Below are positions 1 to 13,761 of a stretch of DNA of 64,000 nt, one piece after another. This stretch comes from Zhengitettix transpicula (taxonomy: Eukaryota; Arthropoda; Insecta; Orthoptera; Tetrigidae). A model generated the notes under the pieces. It had not been told where the DNA came from. It did not search any database and worked only from the letters and a program-made list of their open reading frames with translations. Where the stretch lies: the NCBI GenBank assembly GCA_037074705.1, contig CM073593.1, positions 6,577,001-6,641,000 on the forward strand, in the 5' to 3' direction. The position numbers and the translations under genes were made by a program. Position 1 is the stretch's first letter; each line of letters starts with the position of its first letter.

Positions 1-1629
1 ACCAACGGATCGCATGTAATGAATTGCGAGTCAAAAATAGCTGCCGGATGAATCATAACCTACATAACGGTACTTTTTCTAGAATGCTTGACACAGAATA
101 CCTCGCCAAATTTACGGCTCTTGTCGCCAGCCTCCCACGCAACAGCGCGTTAGTCGTGCCAAAGGCCATAAACAACCAGACGGTTGCACGAATTATGCGA
201 CTTACGTAAGCAAACTGCAGCTATCAACCAAAATACTAAGCATTTTAATTTGGGAATAATTAGAAAACGGACTGTCAGAGTATCTCGACTGAAATAAAAC
301 CGACGCGTAAAATTAATTCCATTGATTCTTTAACCAAAGCACAACAAATATCGTGATGAGGTGTTAAAAATATTAGCATTAATGCGTGTTGTGGTAAAGA
401 GGTGTGAAACTAAAATTATTTAAGGAAACAGGTACGTTATAATTTCCTTTATGTGAGCGCCGATAAAACGAAAAGTTTAGTGAACAATACTTAATTTATA
501 TTATATAAGAAATCCAAATATATACAAATACTACACCTAAATAGATTAAAACCCACACGAAAACCACGGAGACCGCTGACGAAAAGTATAACAAATAAGA
601 AGCTCACGCTTTAAGATGGATCTTCATGATTGAAGAAGTATTTTTCTTCCGTGTCAAACGGAATAACAAGATCATTAAATGACTCGTATATAACGTTGTA
701 ATGAAATAATAATAACTACTATTCGTTATCTAGCAGCAGTGTAATAGTGTATTTACAATTTATAAGGGTTATTTCCTCCTACACCGATAAAGGTTCTTTA
801 AATAGATTATTTGTTGTTAATATTCAGAAATGACCCGTTACTTAGAATAACAGAAATCCGAACACGCAACCACTCATCGACATAGCTGCAGATAAGAGAA
901 AGCAAGAAACAAGTTTGTATCTCGTAAAAGAAAGAAACCAAAACAAAAGACACACTTCGGTGAAAAGTATGGAATTGATAATTATTTTGGACAAGAATTC
1001 CCGTTGAACAACTTATGCTCGAGCCGTCTTCTTCTATAAGACATTCTTGAAATGAAGTTACATCTATACGTGGAAAGGATGCGAATTTAAAATTAGGATT
1101 GGCTATCTTCTGACTACAGTTCCACTGACTCTCCGTGGAGCATTCTCACATCACCACAGCCACTTTTAGATACAAATCTTACTTTTCATATCATATTTCT
1201 GTACTATATAGTGTTGTTGAACGATGCAAATTATGCTGAATCCTGTTGAAGTTTTAGAATTACGTGTAATGTAATAGGTAAACATAAGGTATTGTAACAC
1301 TAATAATATTTATTTTATTACAGGCAAACGTGCCACACTAAAATTTCGGTGCTGCTTTAAATAAATGTTGTTGCACGTGTTATATTCGTTACATGTGACA
1401 CCGTTCACTTTCCGAAAACCCACCGCGCGTCTTCCGAACTCTGTACAGAGAGATACACATAACGAAATTTACCAGAGGAACTATCAAAAATCCATAAACC
1501 GTATTTGGGGCCAGTACATTTATTATTACATTACATTTATTATTACTACACGAATTGATTTTAAGATGTTATACGGTCTTAAATCTACTCATTTCCTTTT
1601 CTAGAAACACCTGTACAAAGAATGAATAA
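1..1629. other. AT-rich sequence, nothing identified
   Basis: No convincing exon, repeat or RNA. A possible home for the missing first exon of the pinhead-like gene, but I could not find one. Confidence 0.4.
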
Positions 1630-2516
1630 GAATGTTAGCCAATTCAGACAAAAAAATGGTAATATAAAAACCACACAACTTTTCTGGGATCCTTGCCCCT
1701 TTCCTCAGGTGTAAAGAAAAGCCTAGAGCGACACAACTGCACTCGTTAGTTGACAAACCTCAAAAGCGACGACAACTCAACGACAATGGGAGAGCCGAAT
1801 GGTTACCGTAACAATAAGGGAGCAACGACAACATAACAGAAGGTTTAGCGTAACAATAAGGGATCATATAAATTATTGTGTTTCATTGTGTCTGTTTGTA
1901 CATTAATAGCTGTGATGTTTTATTTAATGTGAATCATCTCTTAAATCAGTTTAGAATTGCACATGGTGTCAATGTATAAAATCTTAGCATTTTGCCAATC
2001 GACTGTTTGTTTAGAATTGATGATATGTTTGGAGACTGCAGATTGTTTATATCAATGGGAAGCTTGATCTTCCTTGATACGTGTACTAAGGGAACGTTTT
2101 GTTTGCCCTATGTAGCAGGAATTACAATTAGAACAAGAGGTTTTGTAGGTGTCAAGTTGGTCCTTGTAGTTTGCAATCAATTTAATAAATTTGTGATGTA
2201 GGAGTACGAGAAAAAAATTGGCTTGAGGTGTTTGGGGACGAGTGGCAGTAGGATATTGGATTTTGTTCAGTCTGTTGTTTATGTGTGTAAAAATAAAATT
2301 TAAAGGGTACTCATTGGAGATTAAAATGTTTCGGACACTATTTAAGTTGTGTTGATGGAACTTGGAGTTAGAAAGTAAAATATCTCTGTCTACAAGATTG
2401 TACTCCATACCTCTCTTTTGGTACGGAGGTTGATCAGAAAGATAATTGAGAACACGTCCAAAGTCTGTAGGTTTTCTGAACCAATTGGTGAGAATGAAAG
2501 TATAAAGATATACCAT
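1630..2516 (-). mobile_element. Penelope-like element fragment (RT end plus GIY-YIG)
   Basis: An open frame on the minus strand (2516 to 2052, 154 residues) has TNWFRKPTDFGRVLNYLSDQ near its start and then FHQHNLNSVRNIL, the RT thumb and linker region of Penelope-like retroelements. It continues to NCNSCYIGQTKRSLSTRIKE, the N-terminal part of a GIY-YIG nuclease, and is truncated within that domain. The RT catalytic core is not present, so the piece is truncated at both ends. The sequence at 1640-1760 (CTTTCCTCAGGTG and CTAGAGCGACACAACTGC) recurs near 43850 and resembles the terminal-repeat part of such elements. Confidence 0.7.
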
Positions 2517-3683
2517 TTAAAATTATTTTGAATAGTCACGTATCAGTATTTATGACGTCATTCTGCTTTTAGGAATAACTGAGGATGCGATTCAGATAGA
2601 CGTGGGACATTGTCACAGAGATTGCCAACGTCAAACAGTGGAGCATCACGGCGAAGGAAAGGTGAGTGATTTTTCGTAATCTCAAAAAACCTAAGCTTTT
2701 GTTGTCACCTAAGTAGATATGATTTTCTGTACTTGCCTTGCACATCGCACGCTGCCGTTTCATTTGTAATCAAATAAACCAAATAAAACATTAGTGTTTA
2801 AAGAAATACTATGTCATCATAATGAAATTGAATTGAATGATAACAGGACATGTGGAGAAATTATTCTTTTACTTAATTTGGACACGGTAACAATGGGTAA
2901 AATTTTTGATCAAGTACAGATTATAAAAGTACAAATTCCGAACCATCTGGAAGTGTTATTAATTAAGTTATTATGTAGTAAAAAGCTCTGTTTATGAAGA
3001 TTCTGGTTTCGAGAGCAAGCACAATTCCATAGGAGACAGGAGGACAAAACCCTTCGACGCATGTTTTGAGTCCTGTGCGTATCGCACGTACATCTCGTAC
3101 AATACTCATACAACGAACTGCAGAACCTGTTCGCCACATAGTGTGTGAGTGAATATAATTTGCTGATGAAGGGCAACAGTCACGGTATTTTTTTCGGAAT
3201 CTTCAAGCTGTCTGCAATGTTTGTTGAGTGATTTGTCTGGTTGTAACTTTCTATACATGAGTTACGTGAGGTGGAGCCGGGCTGTCTGGGAGGTTGGCTG
3301 CCCCACTTATCCGCGTCTGGAGTCGATTGTGATCTGACACGTCAGGCTTTCACCTCATCATCGACTCCGTTGCGAAAGCCACGTCTCAGACATTCGGGTC
3401 TGCCCCGAGAAATCAATTTATATACTACCATTCTGTTTTTTTGAAATCTGGTGCCCTTGCACGATGGTCGAGATCTTCACTTGCTGTGAGAACCAGATCT
3501 TTAGAATGATCTTAGACTTAATTTCATATTTGCGTTATAAACTCTTGCTTTTTTCAACAAGAAATCATTCTGGCAGATGCATGCGTTTCTTTCATACAAA
3601 ATCATTAATATTACAAAATTATTTATAATATTGTCCCAGCCCAAAAATGACCAACCGCATCCGGTTGTCCGAGCTTCAATATA
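2517..3683. other. Non-coding; unidentified GC-richer stretch 3260-3430
   Basis: The stretch 3260-3430 (GAGCCGGGCTGTCTGGGAGG and following) has mixed composition like an old repeat, but I cannot place it. Confidence 0.3.
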
Positions 3684-4954
3684 CGAGGGTGGTCTGAAAA
3701 GTTACCGACCAGAACGTGAAAACGGCAGCATAAGTAAATAAAAGCTAGTAATTTTCGTTGTTCATCTGTTGACAGTTACTCACCAAAGTTTCAGCCATTT
3801 TGGACGCGCAGTTGTTATGTAACAGTCGTTTGAGTGAGTTGATGTGAGTGTTTTTGTGAAAATGGAGAAAATTGAGTATCCAGCTGTTATTAAATATTTG
3901 TTTTTGAAAGCAATACGCCTACACAAATCAAAGATGAGTTGGATTCTGTGTATGGGGACACTGCACCATCATTTACCACGGTGAAATTTGGGGCAGCTGA
4001 TATAAACGTGGCCGTAAGAGCTTGGGAGACGATGAACGTTGGGGACGTCCAAAAACTGCAACTACCGACGAAAATGTCGCCAAAGTTCACCAAATGGTGC
4101 TACACGACCGCCGAATTAAAGTGAGAGAGATATCAGAAGTCATGAACATGTCAAAAGAACGCGTTTGTCAGATATTAAATCAACATTTAGGCATGAGAAA
4201 GCTGTCCGCGCGTTGGGTGCCGCGTTTTCTCACGTTAGACCAAAAATGTGTTCGAATGAACATTTCCAACGCTCTGTTGGCGAAGTTTAGGCGCAATAAA
4301 TCCGAGTTTTGGCGCCGATTAATTACTGTATACGAAACTTGGATAAGCCCGAAACAAAAATTCAGTCCAAACAATGGTCTGCAAGGGAGGAACCGGCTCC
4401 AAAAAAGCAAAAACTATTTTTTCGGCTGGGAAAGTGATGGCGACTGTTTTTGGGAGAGTCATGGAGTTATTTTAATCGATTATCTTCAAAAAGGAAAAAC
4501 CATTACAGGAGCACCATTACTTGACAATCTGAAGGCAGAGCTTGCGGAAAAACGGCCACATTTGCAGAAAAAGAAAATCCTGTTTCACCAAGACAACGCA
4601 CCGTCTCACACCTCAGCGGTTTCCATGGCGAAAATCCACGAATTACTGTTTGAACTGCTTGATCATCCGCCTTACTCACCAGATCTAGACCCAAGCGACT
4701 TCTCCTTGTTCCCTCATCTAAAAATTGCGCTCGGATTGACAGAGATTTTCGTCAAATGAAGAGACAATCACCTTCGTGGACACTTATTTTGGAGAGAAAA
4801 ACGCCGAGCACTTTTTGGACGGGTTTACAGAGATGGGAGAATCGCTGGGAGAAGTGTGGAGAGTTACAAGGAGACTATGTTGAAAAATAAAAAATAAATT
4901 TAAAAAAAATATCTTCTATCATTGTTGGGTCGGAAACTTTTCAGACCACCCTCG
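3684..4954 (+). mobile_element. Mariner transposon, complete ends, dead transposase (copy 1)
   Basis: The element is 1271 bp with inverted ends (CGAGGGTGGTCTGAAAAGTT at 3684 and its complement ending at 4954) and TA on both sides, as expected for mariner. The transposase frame begins at the ATG at 3862, is broken by a frameshift near 3900, and is readable again from 4022 to 4759. It has the helix-turn-helix region, LNQHLGMRKLSARW, HQDNAPSH and PYSPDLDPSDF. The first catalytic Asp of the usual VDETW motif is Tyr (VYETW), and the following stretch is garbled. This copy cannot encode an active enzyme. It resembles copy 2 at 49952. Confidence 0.92.
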
Positions 4955-7900
4955 TATGTAGGATTTAGGTCATTAATATTCCCAATTGCGCACTTTGATT
5001 GTCAAGAAGAGAACGGTTGACGGAGACAAAACCTACCGTCGCATTTTGACGTGTATTGCGTTTTACTAATTTCGTAGAGGAGTATACACGAATGTTGACG
5101 AAGAAAAAGGGGATACGAAAAACTTTTAAAAAGCAGGTATAAAAGTGTATACTGAACATCACAAGAAACTGGTGACTGGCAAGATGTTTATACAGAACTA
5201 CAATGGTAAACATTACTTACAGTAGGATTGCAGAAATCGATTGCGATAGTTTGAATCGAAGTTTGATGCACGGACGAGTAATATATTATTATAACCCAAA
5301 TAGTTGATGACGATATAACGATAATAATTAACAGGAATAAAAATAATTATTATCTTTATATTAACAGTTCAAGATCACTAAAAGAATTACTTTACCTTTA
5401 TTATACCCCAAAGTCTTAAATGTAATCAGTAAAAATGATTAATGTACATAAAATATTTACCCACCACCACCATTCTGTAGACATAATCAATCCTGTGAAT
5501 ATTTTTGCCACTCGTTGCGGTCAAGTTGTGAATATTGTTGGTTTAAAATGAAATGACCCAAAAGTCCAATACATGCTGTATAAGCTATGAAATTTTTCAC
5601 ATGAAGGACTTTGCTATTAACGGATGTAAAATAAATCAGAAGGAAACGTTTAAGGATATTTATCGCCAAAGATTGAATGGAATGAAGAAAATATTCCGCT
5701 ATAATCTCAAGGTTGAGACCCTGGTGGCTGTCGACACTCCGCATCTGTGGACCGGCTACCCTCGTCAACGTCTCCTCATGGAGACGATACCTTCAACGTG
5801 CATAGATCATGATCTGATCGATCCTTTCTTAGTCCATCTTCCTGTACCAAGAAATATTATTATTTGATTGAATGTTTCATTGCTTCACAGAAATATCCTT
5901 TTGATTACTTTAATTACCCCATATTAATAACACGAAAAGGAGTATTTTGATAGTTTAATGAAAACATCATAATCATAACAAAACAGATTTTTAATATCAG
6001 GCTTTAAGATGTACGTTGTACTCAAGGTGACCTGTATTTATGCATGTTTGTGACTTATGTACAAAGATGTTGGTTTCACAGAATTTACTCGTATATGTAT
6101 ACCAGCTTTATTCTCAGAATTCAGTGAATACAAATTTTATTTTCGGTAAGAGAATGACAGAGGCACGAAACTTCTTGGTAGAAATAATTAATAAACACTG
6201 CAAATAAGACAAAATTATTGATTAATAAATAATCATTTGTATCCTGTATAGAAAGAAGGAAGAAACGAAAACATTTCACTCTATATAAATTGTAATGCCA
6301 CTTAAACAGGCCATTGTTTTTAATATAATTAAATTGTTAGCGGTACGAATGCGTAAAGGCGACAATGAAGGCGGGTTATTCCTTTGTTCAACAATGTAGA
6401 CCGCGCGCGGAGAAAACTGAGTATGCACTTGGAGAACGCCAGTCTGGAATCGGCGATTGAAAGGTGAAGGAGTCAAAAATCTGCGTACGAGAGATGAAAC
6501 TGTTAAAAGTCGACGGGGAAATATAATACAATAGAGTTCACCTAGAGCAACAAACAGTAAAGTTTGCAGTTATAAAGTACGAATGGCGCGATCCTGTATT
6601 TTTACATGAAAGCAAGCAAACATTTTTACGGAGAGATTTACATAATAATTTGCACACGGTGAAGCAAATTGTTGCTTCACGCTGATCGAAGAGTTTTCGC
6701 ATAGAGGAGGCCGGAATCCACTAGTTGACCAAAGGGGGCGGCTCATCCGAGGTTCCAGGTAGCAGAGGACGAGTATTTTAATCGTGTGTATTAAAATTTT
6801 CAATGAATTGTAGAGTCTGTGTAAAAATGGCTTTTTAGTGTGGTAGTTTTCAAGCTACAAGAGAGATCTGGTACCAGACAGACGTTCCGTGAGTAACAAA
6901 ACTTTTATACAAATTTGTAAACGATAATTAAAAAGGTATAGTCAGATTTCGTTCAGATTTCATTTCGTTCAGTTTTCTTTCCACTTCTTTTCATATTGTT
7001 TTATGTTAACTTTTTATATTTGAATTGTTAATTGTCAGTCTATACATTGATTTTGTTCTAATTATCAAACACAGTTGTGACCCTGAGATAAGACGTATTT
7101 GATTGTAATGATATAAGAACTGTATGTTCATAAATGCCACGAATTAATAAATGAAAATTAAAGTATTTGTTTTTAAGTGGATGGTATTCGGCATGAAAAA
7201 TAGGTCTTGTACATTGTAAATTTATCAACAATAATAAATTTATTTTAAAGCTTAGTAAATGTTGTTAATTATTCCTATGATTTAAGACCACCTTTTTAAT
7301 CATTATAGATTCGACGTCTTCAACGTGTGGCTAATTATTCAAATTTTAATTAATTTTTTTGTTAATTGATTTATTTAATAATGCTTTCCAGTTGTTTATT
7401 ACATTTATGGCTTCACCAACGTGGGGTAAATTAATCGTTATCCGGTTGTTTATTACAATATATATAGAGAAAAATAATTTTTACTAAAAACAGCCATTCT
7501 TACAGTCACTTTAGGGCCAAAATGATTAACGAATACAACTTTTTATTATTATTTGAAACATATTGCCTACATTTGACAAAAAATGTACATTTTCGTTTTA
7601 TCTCTTGCTATGAACACCAACAGTTATTGGAGAGGCAGTTCCGATAACCTTGACGAGATTATAATTGGAGAGGAAAACACTAGAATAGCTGGAAGTAGAC
7701 TTCCAAAATAAAACCTTGCTGCAACACCAGCGGTACTTCCCCCTCCCCCCCCCCCCCCCTCAGTCTCGATATTGTTGCATGCTCCACATTCTGCATAGTC
7801 AGATTATTATTTTTTTGTCGGCGAACGAGTACTTTCAAGATTATAAATTGTTGACCATATTTGGGAAACGCACCTGCTCCAATCAAAGTAAAAATGAGTG

Positions 7901-9667
7901 TTTACGAAGAATTCACGTCCTTCACTGCAACATAGTAGTGTAATTGACGACTATGAGATCGTATCTGCCTTGGACGTTGGGAATAAATTTAACGATAATA
8001 GCTGCCGCAAAAAAATGAAAGCAATCAATAATGGTCCAAAATTACTGGCGCGCAGATTGGCTGCTGGCACGGTAACTCATTGACCTCTTTCATGGTCCCT
8101 CGTGAGACAAGGTCAGTTGATCCGACTCCTGTTTCCTCCAAAAGTGTCAATTCACCAACAAAGTCATCACAACTGCGAATTTCAAAACTAGGGGTAAATA
8201 TCAGAGGTGGACACCGTCGTCGAAGGTATGGCATAAATACAGGGCGTAATTGTAAAGAACGCCTTGTTTTCTGCTGTTCAAATTCTGTTGAGACGTTTCG
8301 TGAGAAGAACGTCAAGGAAGATAAATTTTTTAATGGAAGTTGTTCCGTCTACAGATTTTGTTTTGTAGACCAGAATTTGTTTTAAGTTGAATCCAAACTA
8401 TTGATTCAGTTATTGTTCATAATTTTCAAATTAAATAATTTTTTGCATCTTTCTTTTGCGTACGTGAATTTCTCTTCTTTGGTTGATTCAAACTCTTTTT
8501 TATTAAAATAGGGGAAGCGATAAGCTCGCATTTATTCATTTTTCATGTTCTCGACTCAGATTCAGTACACGAATCTGTCGTGCAATAACGTTCGGGTCGT
8601 AAATGTATTCTGCAGTGTTTGGTTTATTCCGTTCAAAAAGGACGTCAAACATTTAGTTGAGAGAACGGCGTACATATATGTTTTTACGATTTGATTAATG
8701 TTCCTTACAGTTCCGGCCTCATAGGTTGCTGTTCCCGTCCCCTCCTGAGTCCCTTATCTTAAGACACGGATTCCGTTTCCGGATGGGTCCGTTACTTGGG
8801 GTCAGTGGAAGCAGCCAAATTCCAGGGGCCTGGTGGCCTCCAAGGACACGCATGCGAAGGTCGTCCATCAACACCTGCCTACATCCAAATTCTCTCTTTA
8901 CCACTCTCATGTATCCAATTCAGGCAATGGAATACCTCGTAAAATAACATCACTTATTAAATTCACCAAAATGATAAACCCACGTCGGCTCCTCAATACC
9001 GCTTCAAAATCCATAGAGAATCACCAATACTCAGGAGATTGACTTGAAGATGCTTTCGCATTATTACTTTTAATTGTGCGATATCAGAGCCGTCATTTCT
9101 CGCTTCCTCCAGTTCAGAAAAGTCCGAATTATTCGGATAGAGAAGTGAGATGGAGAAGTAATGCACGTGGTCAAGGAGAATATTGAGTTTGTGAGCAGCA
9201 AATGATAGAACTGAAGTTTGGAGCATAAACTGCTGTCTCAGTATTTAAAATGTAAATTTATTTATATAATTTCAATGAAATACTAAGAAAAGATCTGGAT
9301 ATTAATATTTCAGCGTGTACATTCTTCATGAAGGCCATGAGAGCTGCCTTTGCATGTTAAAGCAGAGTTGGAAGATCACATTTTTCAAAATATTACATCA
9401 ACTGGTAAATTTTAATGTTTACTGACACAGCCCGTGTTATAATTTTCCTCTTTTAGTTAATCGTTATTTAATAAACGTGCGGGTTTCATACGTACCGTTG
9501 TCAAGACATGCGAACTGCCGTAATTGTTCTACATATCAGACCCACGTTGTTTTCCCCACTCAATCGGTCAATAATCAAAGAACGACATGTAACTTAACTT
9601 CTGGTAAGCATTTCTGATATTAACAATTATAATAATCTGACTTATTTTTCAATCAACTTGAAAACGT
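4955..9667. other. Non-coding, no gene recognised
   Basis: Short open frames only. GC-richer islands at 6380-6470, 6670-6770, 8040-8290 and 8705-8890 have no recognisable protein motif in any frame. Confidence 0.4.
7745..7759. repeat. Poly-C run (15)
   Basis: A homopolymer C run in otherwise ordinary AT-rich sequence; its length is prone to assembly error. Confidence 0.85.
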
Positions 9668-9937
9668 CAGCCTAATAGTCAGAAATAATTTATTATCAAT
9701 TTTAAAACATTAAATTTAAAAAAAACGTTTCATCCCTGATTGGACCCTCTTCAGGTGTACAATTTCAAATAATTCAGTTATCAGTTAAAATAATCTTGCA
9801 AACTGCAATCATGCATAAATATAATTTATAGAGTATTACTTACAAGTTCTAACGTGCCGATTGTACACATGTTGCGGCCGAAATATCAAACATAATGTTT
9901 TAAATTTGATAATAAATTATTTCTAACTCTTAGGCTG
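9668..9937. repeat. Inverted repeat with 44 bp arms, MITE-like or paired Penelope ends
   Basis: The arms 9668-9711 and 9894-9937 are complementary at about 41 of 44 positions, starting CAGCCTAATAGTCAG. The 182 bp between them holds CTTCAGGTG and GCGGCCGAAATATC motifs like those at the ends of Penelope-like elements. No coding capacity is seen. Confidence 0.7.
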
Positions 9938-11177
9938 GTGTTCTTCACATTTTTGATTTTATTAATCGATACAAATAAAATAATATTAATTTAATTGCTT
10001 AAGAATGAATTCCATGCTGTGAATAAAAAGAATTTTCTCTCACTTGCAAGTATATCGTAATGTCCTCCCCCACATAACATGAGTGTAAAATTAAAAACCG
10101 CAGGGATGTAAATGTTTCCAAAACTTGTACATGTGGGACGTTCCCAAGCAAATTAACTGCACATGTGCTTGTAAACTCCTACATGAGAACATGTTCGTAG
10201 GAAGACCTCTAAACGGGAGTAAGAAACATTAAAGAAATTGTTTATTTGGTAAACCCTCACATGACCACGCTTCGTTTCGTATAAACTTGAAGCAGTGTAA
10301 TATTTATGGTTGAGCCATATTCGTCAGGACGAAACTGCCGTTTCTTGATTGGTCTCTTCAAGGCCTCACAAGGACAATGGCAGGCACCGATCGCCATTAT
10401 GTTTATGGTCATGATGTCCCGGCGCACATTCCGAACCGAAGTAATATGGTCTTTTGTAGTCGGAACACGATCTCAGTGGTACGATTTGTCCTAGAATTTC
10501 ATACATCCTCTTTCGCGCCAGATTTAGTGACCGTGTTTGGCTTGCGCTTTTTATATCGAGTTTCTTGACCGCAGATCAAGGGCTACTGGAAGGCAAACAA
10601 CACAATAAAAGCCAGGTTGATCGTAATACCACCTAATATATCCATTTAAAAAAAGGAGTTCCCGCTGCAACAGGAGATTGGCGTGTCTGGTGTAAAAACA
10701 CGACAGGCTACACACAAAAAAAATATAAAAACCTCTGCAGAATGCAAAGTCTAAGTGGTTGACTGACAGGTGCCAATTACTTTTAGACAATTTGATTTGA
10801 AAATTTTTGACAACGGTTGTAGCAAATAGAGGCATTATAGGGGTATTCTTAACCCTTCTTTCCTTGAACACGAACAATTCGGAACTAACCATATCTTCAC
10901 TCACGTACAATCGCGCCTTCTCTACCATACGTGGACAGTACGCGAGAAACGTTAAGGTCTCAGTGATTAAGTTTTCTAAAACAGCGATGCATTTCTAGGA
11001 TATTGTCTGGCGATTATTGGTTGTTATTTAGAATTATGTACTTGTAAAACCGATTTATATTTCGCCAGTTAAAGTTAACCTTCACGTAGGTGTTGCAATA
11101 TTTTTGTCGCAGAAGATAGAGAAAAAAGTCTTATTAAACAAAAACAATTTATGAATCTGTATTAGTTGAATTGCCGA
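9938..11177. other. Non-coding, nothing identified
   Basis: AT-rich; the frame at 10928-10551 (minus) has no domain features. Confidence 0.4.
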
Positions 11178-11520
11178 CCTGCTGTGGCGTAGTGGTCATC
11201 ACAGAGAGTGTATGGTTGTATGTTTGTGTATCTCTGCCGATGCCACGCTCGCACGGTTGCAAACTCCTCACCCGCTATCGGAAGGGCGTGGGACAAGTAC
11301 CCAATGACCGACCTACCTGATGCAGGTTTTTCCATGGTTTTCCTTGCATTTCTTTGGGCGAATGCCAGGTAGGATCCTTAAACCATAGCCCGGGGGCCCT
11401 AGTAACCCTTGGCTACCTTCCTCTACCCTTCCGCATCACCCCTTTCAAATCCCTTCCTATGCTATTAAAGGGGAGTTGCCCAATGTGGATTACCCTAATG
11501 TAGCCTGTTGCCCTAAAAAA
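11178..11520 (+). repeat. A-tailed repeat family, partial copy with tRNA-like head
   Basis: It starts with CTGTGGCGTAGTGGTCATC, like the A box of a tRNA-derived SINE, then joins the second half of the A-tailed repeat (CGCTATCGGAAGGGCGTGGG ... CTATTAAAGGGGAGTTGCCC ... CTGTTGCCCTAAAAAAAA). The family recurs at 11530, 24470, 52036, 52605, 53131 and 59763. Confidence 0.7.
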
Positions 11521-11529
11521 AAGGGAAAC

Positions 11530-12106
11530 CACAGTACACAGGTGGTCTGCAAGAGCTATTCTCTCGCAGGCATAACCTGCGAGGGATGTTCTCTCGCAGG
11601 CAGAACCTTATAGGAGAGATACGAAGGGACTACCTTTGGGGATGACCTTCCCTCTCCGTTTTTGAACTAAGGATCCCACAAGCCGAGGCACCTCGGCCTG
11701 TTCTGAGAGGTGTATGTTTCGGGGTCACAGACCTTTGGCATACGGTAAGAGTTGTCCACTATTCCCATTGGAATAGTCGGCCAGCTGCCTCCTAAAGTGG
11801 TCGAGGCACGGAGAAGGGAATGCTGCGTCCCCACAGCAAACTCCTCTCCCGCTATCGGAAGGGCGTGGGACACGTACCCAAAGCCCGACCTACCTGATAC
11901 AGGGTTTTCTAGGGTTTTCTCTGCATTACTTTTAGGCGAATGCAGGGTAGGATCCTTAAAATATAGCCCGGGGTTCTAGTAACCCTTGGCTACCTTCCTC
12001 TACCCTTCCGCACCCTCCCTTTCAAATCCCTTCCTATGCTATTAAAGGGGAGTTGCCCAACGTGGATTACCCTCATGTAGCCTGTTGCCCTAAAAAAAAG
12101 GGGGAA
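11530..12106 (+). repeat. A-tailed repeat family, near-full copy
   Basis: About 580 bp ending CTGTTGCCCTAAAAAAAAGG. The head carries short hairpins built of TTCTCTCGCAGGCAGAACC. It contains the family's conserved 68-codon open frame on the opposite strand (11873 to 11667). No RT or transposase motif is seen, so it is non-autonomous; class unknown, the A-tail suggests retroposition. Confidence 0.75.
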
Positions 12107-12570
12107 ACCACTGTCGGCAATAATTTCCCTAACACAGAACTTTCCTCAAGGACCTGCAGAGCCCTTAATAATAATAGTAATTTTTTGATTTATGTGATAT
12201 GCATATTTAATTGAGAATATAAAATGTGATGATTGCAACCAATAGATCACTAGTTTATAGAGTGATATATTGTTATGGATACAGTATAGGAAGGGAATTA
12301 GAATGGGGTACTGTAGGGAGAGAAAGACAGCCCTCACACACTTTTAGAAAAATCTAACAAATTAACACTTCAGGTGAAACTGACGGAAAGAAGTTGTGAA
12401 AGTAATTGCAATTACATTGTAAACGTGGGGAACTAAAAGCATTCCCTTAAATGCATAGTGACATATTTAGACCTACGTTTTTCATAAATTTGTGCATTCT
12501 TATTTTTTAAAGCCTTATATAATTAATTCAGATTATAAAACCTATTCTAGTTACGAGAGAGTTTGATATT

Positions 12571-13761
12571 ACTAGTTGTGTGCCCGGCGTTGTTAAATAA
12601 GCTACAAAAGTATTTAATTCCAAATTATAATCTATTAGTGAAGAAATTATTTAACCTAATTAATGTAGAGGGAATGCTAATTTCGTCAGTACCTTTAGAA
12701 AAGCATAAATACTCCGGATACCAAATATAAAGACATTCAAAAATACTCCCGGTGTGTTGAGTGAGTCATATTTTTCGTACCCTAAGAGACTTAAAAATAT
12801 CGTCCGTACCCTAATACGGTCAAAAATACACGCACTACCTTAAGAGAGTTAATTATAAACGGAGAAAAATTTCTTCATGTTAGTTGAGAGATACAAAATA
12901 ATAATAAATTAAAAATGTGACATCCATAATCGTCACCAATCTCGGTTGTTTTCGTGTTATTTTACGTTATTCTCTGCTCCCCCACGTCTAAAGGTGCTCT
13001 CCCCCTATGCCTAAAGGGATATAAATTATACACAAGCAATATCGGTGGAAACACTATCAATGTCATTGACCGCGTCAAATATTTATTCCACGCAAATATC
13101 GCCCGTTTAACATGTTTGAAAATTTCCACCCCCGCTAACGGGAGTTAAACGGCAAGTTGCATGTCATAATTAAACTGAGTGACAACAATAATCCAGAATT
13201 CGACTCCAATATCGATGGTTTAGAGTTATTTTTATGTATGCGACTCCACCCCCACCCTTAAGGGTGCTCCCCTCCCAAGCCAGAAAGGGTTGAAATTATA
13301 CATTGAGTACATGTAGAGAGATTTTAATCTCATTGATGCCTAAATATATTTATTCGGCGAAAAAATATGGGCGGTTAACATGTTTGAAAATTTTTACCTC
13401 CGCCCACCCCGGCAACCTTACGCGTTACCCATGTTGTCATAACTAAACTCAGCGATATCTATAATCCCGGATTTGACTCCAGTCTCGGTTGTATTCGCGT
13501 TATTTTCATGTAACGCCCTCCACCACCACACCCTGTGGTGCTCCTTTTCCACGCTGTAAGGAGTTGAAATTATAAACAGATAGCATCGATAGGAACTCTA
13601 TAAAACTATTTATGATCACTAAAATATTTATCAGACTCAAATCTAGGCCGTTGTTCGCATATTTCCACCCCGTTTCATTCCACGGGTGTAGATTTGTATA
13701 AGGAACATACAAACATACAAACATACGGGTGTAGATTTGTATAAGGAACATACAAACATAC
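12571..13761 (+). repeat. ~290 bp tandem repeat block with short-repeat head (block 1)
   Basis: It begins with GTGCCCGGCGTTG, then has short units of the type AAAATACTCCC...AAGAGAGTCAAAA (12700-12850), then units with CGACTCCAATCTCGGTTG, GGGGTTGAAATTATACA and TTTAACATGTTTGAAAATTT. It ends in a tail GTAGATTTGTATAAGGAACA plus ACATACAAA repeats. A solo LTR at 13762 interrupts the tail, which resumes at 14804-14850. Confidence 0.7.

Noticed and set aside
5553..5867. 104-codon plus-strand frame as a gene
   Set aside because: AT-rich, no domain, no supporting splice or codon signal.
8080..8385. 101-codon plus-strand frame as a gene
   Set aside because: No signal, domain or splice context; unbiased codons; a 96-codon frame overlaps on the other strand.
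11667..11873. 68-codon frame as a host gene
   Set aside because: Occurs in every good copy of an A-tailed repeat, so it belongs to the repeat.
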